Positions 25,016 to 33,684 of a stretch of DNA of 64,000 nt are shown here, piece by piece. The translations under genes and the position numbers were made by a program. The notes under the pieces were generated by a model. It was not told the DNA's origin and ran no database searches. It was given only the letters and a program-made list of their open reading frames with translations. Positions within the stretch are counted from its first letter, which is position 1; each line of letters opens with the position of its first letter. The stretch comes from Tolypothrix sp. PCC 7712 (GTDB taxonomy: Bacteria > Cyanobacteriota > Cyanobacteriia > Cyanobacteriales > Nostocaceae): positions 248,001 through 312,000 of the forward strand of contig NZ_CP063785.1 in NCBI RefSeq assembly GCF_025860405.1. The letters run 5' to 3'.

Positions 25016-26689
25016 AGGGCTTGCTGAAAAAGTCATTCCAAGGCAAGAGAAAAATTGACTCAGTAGTCAGGGAAGAGCAAATATAAGTTTTTGTTGTCTG
25101 CAATCAAACGGAACATCACTTTTGCTAATAAAAGAAGTGAAAAAAGATGTAATGTTGAAAAATTGGCATAAAAATTCCCAAAAAAGCCGTGAAACAAGGG
25201 TAGAAAGATTCATGACTAAAAAAGTAATAGCAATAGCAGTGACAGAGGTATGAGGAAGTTTAGCCATGACTCTACCCAAGCTAAATCTTCGTTTACCTTG
25301 TCCGAATTTACCCTCAATAGAGTTACGAATTAGCTCATCTTCTCGTGCTTGTTTCTTTTTTTCAGGACTGACATTTTTAGGTGGTCTCCCTAAAGGTGGC
25401 CCACTAATTCTAATTCCTCTTTCTTGACACCAAGAGCGGTTGTCTCTAGTGCGATAAATTTTATCAACATGAACTGATTGAGGATAATACCCGGTGTAGT
25501 TTTTGTAGGCTTCTACTTGTGATTTTAAGTCGCCTGATTCGTTAAAATTATCCCAACTAATATGGTCTAAAAATACATAGCCATCATAGCAACTAGCTGA
25601 AAGCTTTGCCCCAAACTCTACTTTTTTTCCAGCTTTACCACGGACTATCGGACGAATGTGTGGTTGATTTAAACTGACAATACGGTCTTCTATACTAATT
25701 TTTTTATTTTCATATAACCAAAGTTGTTGACGATAAATTTCTGCTACTACCAGTAATTTCTTATATTGCCTATTACTCAGGTTGAAGAGTGACGCACCTA
25801 ACTCCATTAGCTGCTGAATGTGAACTAAATTTCTTTTGATATATTGTAGTTGCCGTTTAATGGCTTTCCTTCTTTCTTTAATGGTCGGTTTTCTTTTTTT
25901 GGCTACCAATAAGTAATTCTTTCTAGCTATATTTCTATAGGTTCTCGGTTTTTTGATACTCTTTAACAAGAGGGAGTTATATAAAATATCTATAATTGTT
26001 TCTGTATGCTTTCTGGCTTGATTTAATAATCCTAAGTCTGTGGGATAACTGATATCCGCTGGCGCACAACTCGCATCTAATATTAATTTTCCCCGATTGG
26101 TCGGCTCATTTTTTAAATCCTCGGTTTCTGACTTTTTTGATTTTACTTCTACCTCCTCTTTACTTTCTAACACTTGCTTGACTATTTCTCGATTCAGTTT
26201 GTTAACTAATTTTATATCTATTCTTTCTCTAAAGTGAACTAACATTGACGCATCAAATGGGGCATTATTGCTATAGCAAGACATTCCTATAAAGTATTGC
26301 AGATAGGGATTCTCCCTAATTTGCTCTACTGTCTCCCTATCACTTATGCCTAGTTTTTCTTTAATTATTAATGCCCCTAATGCCATCCTAAATGTTTTGG
26401 CTGGCGCGCCCATTTCTGCTGAAAATATTGCTGCGTACTCTGCTTCAAATTCTGACCAAGGTATCATCTCCGCCATGATTACCCAACGGTTATCTGAGGC
26501 TAGTTTTCCCCCAAAGGGTAGTTCAAAGTCTTCTGCTGCTGTTTCTTGCTTTTGCGCTTTTCGATACATATCAACGCAACTTGCTACAAGGGTTTTTACT
26601 TACTTTATCCTTTTTCCTTGCACTTTATTCTCTTTTGTCCCCCCAAATCTCTTGATTTATCTAGGTTTTTTGTTTATTCTGCAAGCCCT
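25016..26689. mobile_element. Intact insertion sequence, IS5/IS1182-like
   Basis: The ends are inverted repeats: left AGGGCTTGCTGAAAAAG, right (reverse complement) AGGGCTTGCAGAATAAA. AAAT flanks both sides (25012-25015 and 26690-26693), a probable 4-bp target duplication. The 1674-bp element carries a single transposase gene on the minus strand. It sits in the gap between the subtilase gene and plsC, breaking no recognisable gene. Confidence 0.85.
25067..26569 (-). CDS. DDE transposase with N-terminal DUF772-type domain
   Basis: 500 residues, apparently full length. The N-terminal part (MALGALIIKEKLGISDRETV, ENPYLQYFIG, FDASMLVHFRERI) is the DUF772 transposase domain. The catalytic DDE core includes ILDASCAPADISYP (first Asp), HVDKIYRTRDNRSW (second Asp) and RNSIEGKFGQGKRRF (Glu). 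A basic, coiled stretch (KKRKPTIKERRKAIKRQLQY) sits between. This layout is that of IS5/IS1182-type transposases. The start at 26569 is an ATG; the coding sequence fills the element up to ~50 bp from its left end. No frameshift is seen, so it is probably active or recently active. Confidence 0.93.
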   Translation of the reverse strand: MYRKAQKQETAAEDFELPFGGKLASDNRWVIMAEMIPWSEFEAEYAAIFSAEMGAPAKTFRMALGALIIKEKLGISDRETVEQIRENPYLQYFIGMSCYSNNAPFDASMLVHFRERIDIKLVNKLNREIVKQVLESKEEVEVKSKKSETEDLKNEPTNRGKLILDASCAPADISYPTDLGLLNQARKHTETIIDILYNSLLLKSIKKPRTYRNIARKNYLLVAKKRKPTIKERRKAIKRQLQYIKRNLVHIQQLMELGASLFNLSNRQYKKLLVVAEIYRQQLWLYENKKISIEDRIVSLNQPHIRPIVRGKAGKKVEFGAKLSASCYDGYVFLDHISWDNFNESGDLKSQVEAYKNYTGYYPQSVHVDKIYRTRDNRSWCQERGIRISGPPLGRPPKNVSPEKKKQAREDELIRNSIEGKFGQGKRRFSLGRVMAKLPHTSVTAIAITFLVMNLSTLVSRLFWEFLCQFFNITSFFTSFISKSDVPFDCRQQKLIFALP

Positions 26690-26718
26690 AAATAAATGCC
26701 ACATAACAAATGCCAAAA

Positions 26719-27489
26719 TTAAGAATTAGGCATTTCGACAAATGTCGGATTAGTAATTTCTGCTTCTTGGTGACTTAATTGTTGCAAAGCTTTAGCTAAA
26801 TCAGCAGTTAAGCGTTTAGCATTTTGTTTGACACAATCGTTACTATAATCGGCAACTTTGATAGCTGGGGCAATGTTAATCATCACATCTGTACCCCAAT
26901 TGGGATAAGGCTGGCTGTAATTAATACTAATAGGTAGAATTTTAATTCCCAAGTCTGGCTGACTGGCTTCCGCACTTAAAGCTAACCGCGCAATTCCGGA
27001 TTTGAGGGGGTGAACTTCCCCATCCCGATAAATCCCGCCTTCTGGGAAAATAACTAAAGTTTTTTTCTGCTCAAGTAGCTCAATACCATGACGCAGGGTG
27101 CTAATTGCTGGACGTTTAAGATCGATAGGGAAACCGCCCAAGTGACGCACAAACCAGCCTTGGATTCCTGTACATTCGCTGCTAGTCACCATAAAGCGTA
27201 TGTCTTTTTTTGACCGACAAGCGATCGCAGCATAGGGTACGAGTAACGCATCCCAACGGGAACGGTGGGTAGGTGCAAGAATTATCGGCCCGGTGGTGGG
27301 GAGATTTTCTTGTCCGGTAATTTGAATGTGACCAAAGAACGCTGGTAACAGGACGTGACGACCTAAAAGATACGCAACAGGCGCTAGCCAAGAAGAAACC
27401 CCTGAGGTAGTATGAGCCACCTTGTGATTTGTGGCGGTAGTTGCTATTGTTTCTTGACAGGTAGGATGAGCAGAGTAAAATTCCATCAT
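26719..27489 (-). CDS. plsC: 1-acyl-sn-glycerol-3-phosphate acyltransferase
   Basis: 256 residues. The acyltransferase motifs are present: HX4D at His75-Asp80 in APTHRSRWDALL, the glycerolipid-binding stretch, and FPEGGIYRDG with HPLKSGIARLA. It transfers an acyl chain to lysophosphatidic acid to make phosphatidic acid at the membrane. There is a hydrophobic segment ~34-52 for membrane association. The IS ends 30 bp beyond its stop codon. It may be co-directional with tadA upstream (111-bp gap) but is probably a separate transcript. Confidence 0.9.
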   Translation of the reverse strand: MMEFYSAHPTCQETIATTATNHKVAHTTSGVSSWLAPVAYLLGRHVLLPAFFGHIQITGQENLPTTGPIILAPTHRSRWDALLVPYAAIACRSKKDIRFMVTSSECTGIQGWFVRHLGGFPIDLKRPAISTLRHGIELLEQKKTLVIFPEGGIYRDGEVHPLKSGIARLALSAEASQPDLGIKILPISINYSQPYPNWGTDVMINIAPAIKVADYSNDCVKQNAKRLTADLAKALQQLSHQEAEITNPTFVEMPNS

Positions 27490-27600
27490 CGTGGTGGCTG
27501 CTGATTTTGTGATAGATTGTGACGAAACCTTGATTAATTACACCGTAATTTTTCTTTTGTTACTTGTGTCCTACCTATTGGACAGTTTCATCTCTGTCTG

Positions 27601-28086
27601 CTAGTTTCTTCGATGTCGTCGGGTAGCAAACCAAGCTTGCAACTGCTGACGGCAGGTAGACTCTAAAATGCCTCCAATGACTTTGAGACGGTGATTTGAA
27701 GCAGCACTATCGGGGATGTTGATAACAGTACGAATGGCACCAGTTTTGGTATCGTCTACTCCATACACCAACAATTTCAGGCGAGAGTGTATAATGGCAC
27801 CGGCACACATCGGGCAAGGTTCTAAGGTGACATAGAGCGTACATTCATTCAGATGCCAATTTTGTAAAATTTTTGCAGCAGTCCTTAAAGCAATAATTTC
27901 TGCGTGAGCTGTGGGGTCTTTGTCGCGTTCTTTCCTGTTTTCACCCTCCGCCAGCGCATTACCCCCAGCATCGACGATTACAGCCCCTACAGGTACTTCT
28001 CCGGCATCACCGGCAGCTTGTGCCAATTTTAAGGCATGGGTCATCCATCCTCTGTGAAGAAGATATTCTGGGTCTGCAATAGACAT
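27601..28086 (-). CDS. tadA: tRNA-specific adenosine deaminase
   Basis: 161 residues. Zinc-dependent deaminase motifs are complete: HAE at 61-63 (TAHAEIIALRTA) and PCPMC with Cys91 and Cys94 (EPCPMCAGAIIHSRL). TadA converts A34 to inosine in tRNA-Arg(ACG), an essential step. The Met-Thr-His-Ala-Leu start segment (WMTHALKLAQAAGDAGEVPV) is typical. The upstream gap to 28896 contains repeats and a MITE. Confidence 0.95.
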   Translation of the reverse strand: MSIADPEYLLHRGWMTHALKLAQAAGDAGEVPVGAVIVDAGGNALAEGENRKERDKDPTAHAEIIALRTAAKILQNWHLNECTLYVTLEPCPMCAGAIIHSRLKLLVYGVDDTKTGAIRTVINIPDSAASNHRLKVIGGILESTCRQQLQAWFATRRHRRN

Positions 28087-28896
28087 TTTAAAAGTGGTAA
28101 TTGGTAATTGGTAATGGGTGATTGGTATTTAATTAAATCAAATTTTACCTGGGTTTTAAGATTTTAATCTGTGCCAATTTTAAAGAATTGGTAATAGGGC
28201 AAATTAAGGCTGATTATGTCAAGTTTTCTAGATAAAAGGAAAGTAATATTAGTGCAAGAAAGCTAAAAGTATGAAAGTAAGAGCTAGATTTACTCTGTTA
28301 AGTGTTTTGAACCCAAAATTGGTTTTGGGTTAAAGGTTTTTTCTTTTCCTTTTCCCATTCCCCTTTTTCCCCTTCACCGACAAGTATTGCTAAGTAGTTA
28401 AACAAAATTAATTACACAATGTCATTGCGAATGGAGCGGAGCGGAATGAAGCAATCGCAAGGGTTGAGATTGCTTCTCTTCGAGACGCTACGCGTTAAGC
28501 GAAGCTATGCCGAAGGCTTTACGCTGCGCTCGCAATGACTGTAATTAATTTTGCGTGGTTACTTATATGATGTAGACCTTTGAGGTGTTGAAAATTTTAG
28601 CTTTATTTCCGCCATGTCGTTTTAGGTTCATTATTTAGATAACATACAGCAAATTGCTGTTTCATGAAATAGAAAAAATTATTATCCAACTCTTGTGGAG
28701 CAGACATATTACCAGCTACAGGCTGATATCATTAGATGAAATTTGCGCTAATTTTATCAATAGTTGCTTGATGGTACAAGCCCCCAGATTTATCTGTGGG
28801 ATCAATCGAAAATCTAAAATTGTTTGGCTGGAGTAAAAGGTAAAAGGTCAGGATTGATTACCCTTTCCCCTTTCACCTTTTCCCCCTTCCCCTCTA
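28087..28896. other. Gap with GGTAATT heptamers, STRR-like tract and MITE copy 2
   Basis: GGTAATT/GGTAATG heptamers lie at 28098-28125, a C/T-rich tract at 28325-28385 ending CCGACAAGTATTG (shared with 33575-33680 and 36860-36945), then the 175-bp MITE at 28391-28565. The short frame at 28654-28836 has no ribosome binding site or similarity and is not called. Confidence 0.55.
28391..28565. mobile_element. 175-bp MITE with TA target duplication, copy 2
   Basis: Nearly identical to 13181-13355 and in the same orientation, with the same flanking TA dinucleotides (28391-28392 and 28564-28565). The two differ at AATTACACAAT versus AATTACAAAAT and GACGCTA versus GACGCTG. Contains the inner segment GAATGGAGCGGAGCGGAATG. 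Confidence 0.85.
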
Positions 28897-30576
28897 TTAA
28901 GGTTTAAGCTTTAAAAATACGCCACCTTTGAGCAATCCCGGATCGTTACCGTAACTGCTAACCGTGAGCGATCGCAGATTTTCAAAAAAGGGTTTACCGA
29001 CTACTTCTACTAGTTTAAGAATCGGTAGCTGGCGTTCTACAAGTTTTTGGCTTTTTGTCCAGTCAAGATATATGTAACCTTGATTAGGCTGGGGAATAGC
29101 TGCAATACTATCTTGGAAATCGCGATTTTTAATTAAAGAGTTGTCTTTAACGTTGAGAATTTCCGCCATTGTCTCTAAATCGGAAGCGAAAATTTCGTAA
29201 TTCCCTAAAGTTGTATGTACTCCCTGCACTTTTGTCTCTACTGTAAAAGCGGAAGGCTTAACATCAGCTTTATTGCTATTAGCGATTAATTCAGTCCAAG
29301 CGGAGATTTTTTGTTGATTGAGGCTGAGAGAATTCACATTCAGCCCTTTAGCTGCGGCGATCGCATCTAAACGCGCAATTCCTTGGGCTACTTGCGGTGA
29401 TTGTTCCACCACAAACACCCAACTGTTACTTGCTGGCTGCTTTTGGGGTAAGAGTGCGATCGCATATTCGCCTTCTACCCAGCTAAAGATATCTTCAGTT
29501 AGATTTATCCCCCAACGGTTTTGCAAATCCTTCAATGGTTTCGCCATCTTCGATTTCATACCTTCCTGAGAAACCGCTAGGGTTGCTGTAACCTGTTTCC
29601 AGAGTTTGGCTAAATCGGTGTCACCCAAATTGCTTAAATTAGTACCAGAGATAGCTAAACCTGCTGATGTGGGGATATATTGCAATGCGCCTACAGGTTG
29701 AGATAATGATGGCGCAGGAGAACCAGCAATACTTTCTGGGGAATTTGCACTTAAAAAGCTAGTTTCTGCGATTAATCCTTTGGAATTCAATACAAAGGAA
29801 ATAATTTCGCTGTCATAAGTTGATTCTTGCAGTTCTAACCCTTGCCATTTTGCTAAGGAAGGGAAATTTAAGAAAGCTGCAGCCACAGCACCTTTAGGTA
29901 ATTGTTCTTTAGCTTTTTGATATTGCACATAGCTGTTTAAATTTAAATCGGGAGCTTGGACATTATTAATCGCATCTTTGAGTACTTTCAAATCGTTAGC
30001 GAATAAGACAAACTCATTCCCAACAACCGCACCAGCGATAAAATCTTGCTTGGGTGGTGGATTGTCGTAAATTAGTTTTACCCCTTCATATTCTTCAGTT
30101 GCTAAATTTCCCCCAGCTAATACCCGCTTAGAAAACAGCAAATCTACAAACTCACGACTTTTTTGTGATTGCGTAGTTGCTAGCGCCAGCAAATATCCAG
30201 ATTGCTGTCCATTTTCTGGTTCGCGATCAATATCTAAGCTAGTAACAGCGAGAGTAATTTCATTACCTAACCAAGGTTGAATATCTTCTTGGTAATCGAT
30301 ATTACTCTTCGCCAATAAACTAGTTTTGAGCTTCGATAATTCACCTTCACGCTCTAACGCCTGTAATTTGTCTGGATTTACTAATAGAGAAACTGTAATC
30401 GGAGAAAATTTCGATACAAATATAGCTGCGCTAGATTGCGGAGAACTAGAAGCCACAAGGTTAACTGGACTTTTCACGAAAAACCAGTAATAACCACCAA
30501 TCACAAACAATATGAATGCGATCGCACCTGCTACAAGGAAGGTGAAAAACGAGCTTTGCCTGTTCACATTTAACAT
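28897..30576 (-). CDS. DUF3352 membrane-anchored protein
   Basis: 559 residues. An N-terminal anchor helix (~12-33, FLVAGAIAFILFVIGGYYWF) is followed by a large soluble region. The DUF3352 pattern is recognisable: AAIFVSKFSPITVSLLVNPD, a long repeated alpha/beta region with several VSLN or IAGAVVGNEFVLFAND segments, and a C-terminal QGYIYLDWTKSQ. The family is widespread in cyanobacteria, with unknown function; it probably faces the periplasm. Divergent from the rhodanese gene with a 90-bp shared upstream region. Confidence 0.85.
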   Translation of the reverse strand: MLNVNRQSSFFTFLVAGAIAFILFVIGGYYWFFVKSPVNLVASSSPQSSAAIFVSKFSPITVSLLVNPDKLQALEREGELSKLKTSLLAKSNIDYQEDIQPWLGNEITLAVTSLDIDREPENGQQSGYLLALATTQSQKSREFVDLLFSKRVLAGGNLATEEYEGVKLIYDNPPPKQDFIAGAVVGNEFVLFANDLKVLKDAINNVQAPDLNLNSYVQYQKAKEQLPKGAVAAAFLNFPSLAKWQGLELQESTYDSEIISFVLNSKGLIAETSFLSANSPESIAGSPAPSLSQPVGALQYIPTSAGLAISGTNLSNLGDTDLAKLWKQVTATLAVSQEGMKSKMAKPLKDLQNRWGINLTEDIFSWVEGEYAIALLPQKQPASNSWVFVVEQSPQVAQGIARLDAIAAAKGLNVNSLSLNQQKISAWTELIANSNKADVKPSAFTVETKVQGVHTTLGNYEIFASDLETMAEILNVKDNSLIKNRDFQDSIAAIPQPNQGYIYLDWTKSQKLVERQLPILKLVEVVGKPFFENLRSLTVSSYGNDPGLLKGGVFLKLKP

Positions 30577-30666
30577 ACTAAAGTTAACAATTTAGGAATC
30601 GATGCTCATGCTACGGTTACGATCTTCATGTCAACATAAATAATATAGGATTGTTTACAAAACCTC

Positions 30667-31026
30667 ATGACAGGCAATTCTCCTAATCAACCCATTGCCC
30701 ACATTAGCGTTGAGGAACTTGCACAACGTCTCTCAACCAAGGATTCCAGTATTCAGCTAGTGGATGTGCGCGAACCTCAAGAACTCGCGATCGCTAGCAT
30801 TGAGGGTTTTGTTAACTTCCCTCTCAGTGAATTTGCAGAATGGGGCGAGCAAGTCCCCACCCTCTTAAATCCTCATACTGAAACCCTAGTACTCTGCCAC
30901 CACGGTATGCGCTCTGCTCAAATGTGCCAGTGGTTACTCGCTCAGGGTTTTACCAATGTTAAAAATATTACAGGTGGCATCGCTGCTTATTCTCAGCTAG
31001 TTGACCCTTCAGTGCCGCAGTATTAG
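30667..31026 (+). CDS. Single-domain rhodanese-like protein
   Basis: 119 residues with one rhodanese domain: QLVDVREPQELAIASI at the start and the active-site loop LCHHGMRSAQM, in which the catalytic Cys is Cys-75-like in VLCHHG, followed by GFTNVKNITGGIAAYS. It would transfer sulfane sulfur from a persulfide; the acceptor is unknown. The stop codon is followed by an STRR heptamer run. No operon partner is apparent. Confidence 0.92.
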   Translation: MTGNSPNQPIAHISVEELAQRLSTKDSSIQLVDVREPQELAIASIEGFVNFPLSEFAEWGEQVPTLLNPHTETLVLCHHGMRSAQMCQWLLAQGFTNVKNITGGIAAYSQLVDPSVPQY

Positions 31027-31507
31027 GGATTGGGGACTGGGGATTGGGGACTGGGGATTGGGGACTGGGGAAAAACTATTACTCATTACTCATTACTCAT
31101 TACTCATTACCCCATGCCCCATGCCCAATGCCCCATGCCCCATGCCCAATGCCCCATTCCCTTTTCCGCAATTACTCTGTAGGTATATATCTAAAGTGAA
31201 AAAAAATCCGTGCTAACACATACATTTTTTCCTAAAAGTTTGTGGAAAAATATGCTTATGTAAGCCACAATGTAGATGACTACAACCAGCTTTGATGATA
31301 ATAGTCAAGCTCTTTTCCAGAGCGGCTGAAGAATAAATTAAAATATAAATTAATATTAATTAATTTCTGCTAGATAAATAGCTAGCAATGTTAACTCACA
31401 ATTAGCTATAGTAGTTTACTATTAATAATTTTTTTTCATTTGCGGGGAAACCCAGACAATTTTTGCAAAGTTTCATTAAAATTTTTTGCCTCAGCCAAGA
31501 ATACCTT
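31027..31507. other. Gap before hrcA; G-rich heptamers then AT-rich DNA
   Basis: GGGGAYT heptamers at 31028-31070, ATTACTC units at 31080-31110 and CCCCATG/CCCAATG units at 31112-31155 are followed by about 350 bp of AT-rich DNA with the hrcA promoter region. I looked for a CIRCE element (TTAGCACTC-N9-GAGTGCTAA) and did not see one. Confidence 0.55.
31028..31070. repeat. GGGGAYT heptamer run (STRR, G-quadruplex-prone)
   Basis: Six consecutive G4-tracts separated by three bases (GGGGACT, GGGGATT alternating). With four or more G4-tracts in a row this is a textbook quadruplex motif on the plus strand, directly after the rhodanese stop codon. Confidence 0.8.
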
Positions 31508-32584
31508 ATGCAAGTCCAGTTGACAAATCGACAACAGCATATACTTTGGGCAACAGTACGTCATTATATTGCTACGGCAGAACCTGTAGGGTCAAAAGCG
31601 TTAATTGAAGAGTATGACCTAGGGGTGAGTTCAGCCACAATTCGCAATGTGATGGGTGTCCTAGAAAAATCTGGTTTACTATTCCAACCACACACATCTG
31701 CTGGACGAGTACCTTCGGACTCTGGATATCGCATTTATGTAGATCAGCTAATTACACCATCAGAAGCTTTGGCTAAAGAGGTAGAACAAGCGCTGCAAAA
31801 ACGCCTACATTGGGAAGATTGGAGTTTAGAAGCTCTATTGCATGGTGCAGCGCAGATTTTAGCTAGCTTGAGTGGTTGTATTAGCTTGATTACTATGCCG
31901 CAAACTAACACAGCATTGTTACGCCATTTGCAATTAATGCAAATTGAAACGGGGCGAATCATGCTGATTGTGGTTACAGACAACTATGAAACGCATTCGC
32001 GGTTAATGGATTTATCGCCAACGCGAGAAGAAACCAAACTTGATGCAGAAGTAATCGATCGCGAATTGCAAATCGTCTCTAACTTTTTGAATAGCCACCT
32101 GCGAGGACGCAGTTTGTTGGAATTAGCCACCCTAGATTGGAGCGAATTAGATCAAGAGTTCCAACGCTATGGCGAATTTCTCAAAACTTCTGTTGCAGAA
32201 TTAGCCCGTAAGACTGTTACGCCCACAGCCACACAAATTATGATTCGGGGTGTGGGTGAAGTTTTGCGCCAGCCAGAATTTTCTCAAGTCCAACAAGTGC
32301 AAACAATTATCCATCTGTTGGAAGAAGAACAAGACCAGCTGTGGCGATTAATCTTTGAACAGCCAGAGGTTGAAGATCAGAGCAAGCCACGGGTAAATGT
32401 TCGCATTGGTGCAGAAAACCCACTCGAACCAATACGCACCTGTACCTTGATTAGTTCTACCTATCGTCGGGGTAGCATTCCCGTTGGGAGTGTGGGAGTT
32501 TTAGGCCCCACACGCCTAGATTACGAAAGTGCGATCGCTGTTGTAGCTGCGGCTGCTGATTACCTATCGGAGGCTTTCAGTTAA
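31508..32584 (+). CDS. hrcA: Heat-inducible transcription repressor HrcA
   Basis: 358 residues from the ATG at 31508 ([20 protein letters not shown]); the frame opens at 31463 but the extra N-terminus is not conserved. The winged-helix N-terminus reads [25 protein letters not shown] and [21 protein letters not shown], which are signatures of HrcA. The rest is the GAF-like and dimerisation region, ending with [20 protein letters not shown]. HrcA binds CIRCE elements before groESL and represses heat-shock genes. The gene is followed by a membrane-protein gene 12 bp later, probably co-transcribed. Confidence 0.97.
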   Translation: MQVQLTNRQQHILWATVRHYIATAEPVGSKALIEEYDLGVSSATIRNVMGVLEKSGLLFQPHTSAGRVPSDSGYRIYVDQLITPSEALAKEVEQALQKRLHWEDWSLEALLHGAAQILASLSGCISLITMPQTNTALLRHLQLMQIETGRIMLIVVTDNYETHSRLMDLSPTREETKLDAEVIDRELQIVSNFLNSHLRGRSLLELATLDWSELDQEFQRYGEFLKTSVAELARKTVTPTATQIMIRGVGEVLRQPEFSQVQQVQTIIHLLEEEQDQLWRLIFEQPEVEDQSKPRVNVRIGAENPLEPIRTCTLISSTYRRGSIPVGSVGVLGPTRLDYESAIAVVAAAADYLSEAFS

Positions 32585-32596
32585 TCAGATGACATT

Positions 32597-33274
32597 ATGA
32601 CGAGAAAAATAGGCTTTGGGTTGTTGTGGCTAGGATTTATTGTTTATGCATTTTTTCTCGCCCCACCCGATCGCCCTAATACATTCGAGTTAATCAAGAA
32701 TTTGAGCATTGGGCAATGGCAAGGTATTAACCCTTTAGTCATTGCTCTGTTTTACATCATGGGTATTTGGCCTTTAATTTACAGTGCTTTAGCACTGTTT
32801 GATGAGAGAGGACAAAAAATCCGAGCTTGGCCATTTGCGAGTGCATCTTTTGCAGTCGGAGCATTTGCACTTTTACCCTACTTAGCTCTACGCCACCCAA
32901 ATCCACAGTTTCAAGGACAAAAAAACGCTGTTCTCAAACTGTTAGATTCTCGTGTAACTGGAATTGGTTTAACTATAGCCACAACTATTTTAGTTGCCTA
33001 TGGTTTACAAGGTAATTGGAGTGATTTTGCACAACAATGGCAAACTAGCCGCTTCATCCATGTGATGAGCCTAGATTTCGCTTTACTGTGCCTATTATTC
33101 CCTGCATTACTAACAGATGATATGGCACGTCGCGGCTGGAAAAATCCTGCATTATTCTGGTTAATCACTTTAATTCCCTTGTTCGGGCCTCTCATGTATT
33201 TATGTGTGCGTCCATCTCTACCAGAAAGGGGATTAGACACAGTATCTAGTTCGCAACAAACATTGACAAATTAA
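32597..33274 (+). CDS. Conserved integral membrane protein
   Basis: 225 residues with about six hydrophobic segments (residues ~6-22, 45-65, 80-97, 117-135, 151-172 and 184-205). It opens MTRKIGFGLLWLGFIVYAFF and has a conserved-looking FDERGQKIRAWPFA segment and the ending LFGPLMYLCVRPS. I do not recognise a named family. It is 12 bp downstream of hrcA on the same strand, so the two are probably one transcript; any link to heat shock is speculative. Confidence 0.7.
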   Translation: MTRKIGFGLLWLGFIVYAFFLAPPDRPNTFELIKNLSIGQWQGINPLVIALFYIMGIWPLIYSALALFDERGQKIRAWPFASASFAVGAFALLPYLALRHPNPQFQGQKNAVLKLLDSRVTGIGLTIATTILVAYGLQGNWSDFAQQWQTSRFIHVMSLDFALLCLLFPALLTDDMARRGWKNPALFWLITLIPLFGPLMYLCVRPSLPERGLDTVSSSQQTLTN

Positions 33275-33684
33275 ATTCACGCCTCCAGATTCATCCAGGG
33301 TACACATTGGATTTTAGATTTTGGATTTTAGATTTTGGATTAAATAGGACTTACGCAATAACTCTTCCAAACTCTCTTTACTTCGTGTTCTTTGCGTACT
33401 TCGTGGTTCGTTTTTTCATGATTTTGCGTAAGTCCTGTTAAATAATTAACCAAGCCAAAATATAATATCAATTTCAGAGGAACGTATTCTTTCTCCTCTG
33501 CTCCCTCTGCTGACATAGCGATTGATTATTTTTTTATTTGTCAGTCCCTAACCAATACTGCTAAGTTAAAGATTTTCAACTCTTAATTTGGTTTGGGGAA
33601 AAGGTAAAAGGGTAAGAGTTAAAGGTTTTTTCTTGCCCCTTTTCCCCTTCAGCGTTTTGCCCTTAACCGACAAGTATTGAGTCT
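33275..33684. other. Gap with inverted repeat and STRR-like tract
   Basis: Contains GATTTTGGATTTTA units at 33305-33340, the AGGACTTACGCAA element at 33346-33436, and at 33548-33680 an inverted repeat between CCAATACTGCTAAG and CTTAACCGACAAGTATTG with a C/T- and G/A-rich middle. No gene is seen. Confidence 0.5.
33346..33436. repeat. 91-bp repeat with 13-bp perfect inverted ends
   Basis: Begins AGGACTTACGCAA and ends TTGCGTAAGTCCT, a perfect 13-bp inverted repeat, with a smaller inner TTTGCGTACTTCGTGG segment. TTAAAT-type sequence lies on both sides. It is a small non-autonomous repeat of a kind common in Nostocales. Confidence 0.7.

Noticed and set aside
26346..26729. 127-codon plus-strand frame antisense to the transposase
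   Set aside because: Opposite-strand shadow of the IS transposase N-terminus, running past the IS end; no domain.
28654..28836. 60-codon frame in the gap before the DUF3352 gene
   Set aside because: No ribosome binding site, no recognisable motif and surrounded by repeats; composition is typical of non-coding AT-rich DNA.
31200..31507. Possible CIRCE element before hrcA
   Set aside because: TTAGCACTC-N9-GAGTGCTAA is not present in the region; no good partial match.
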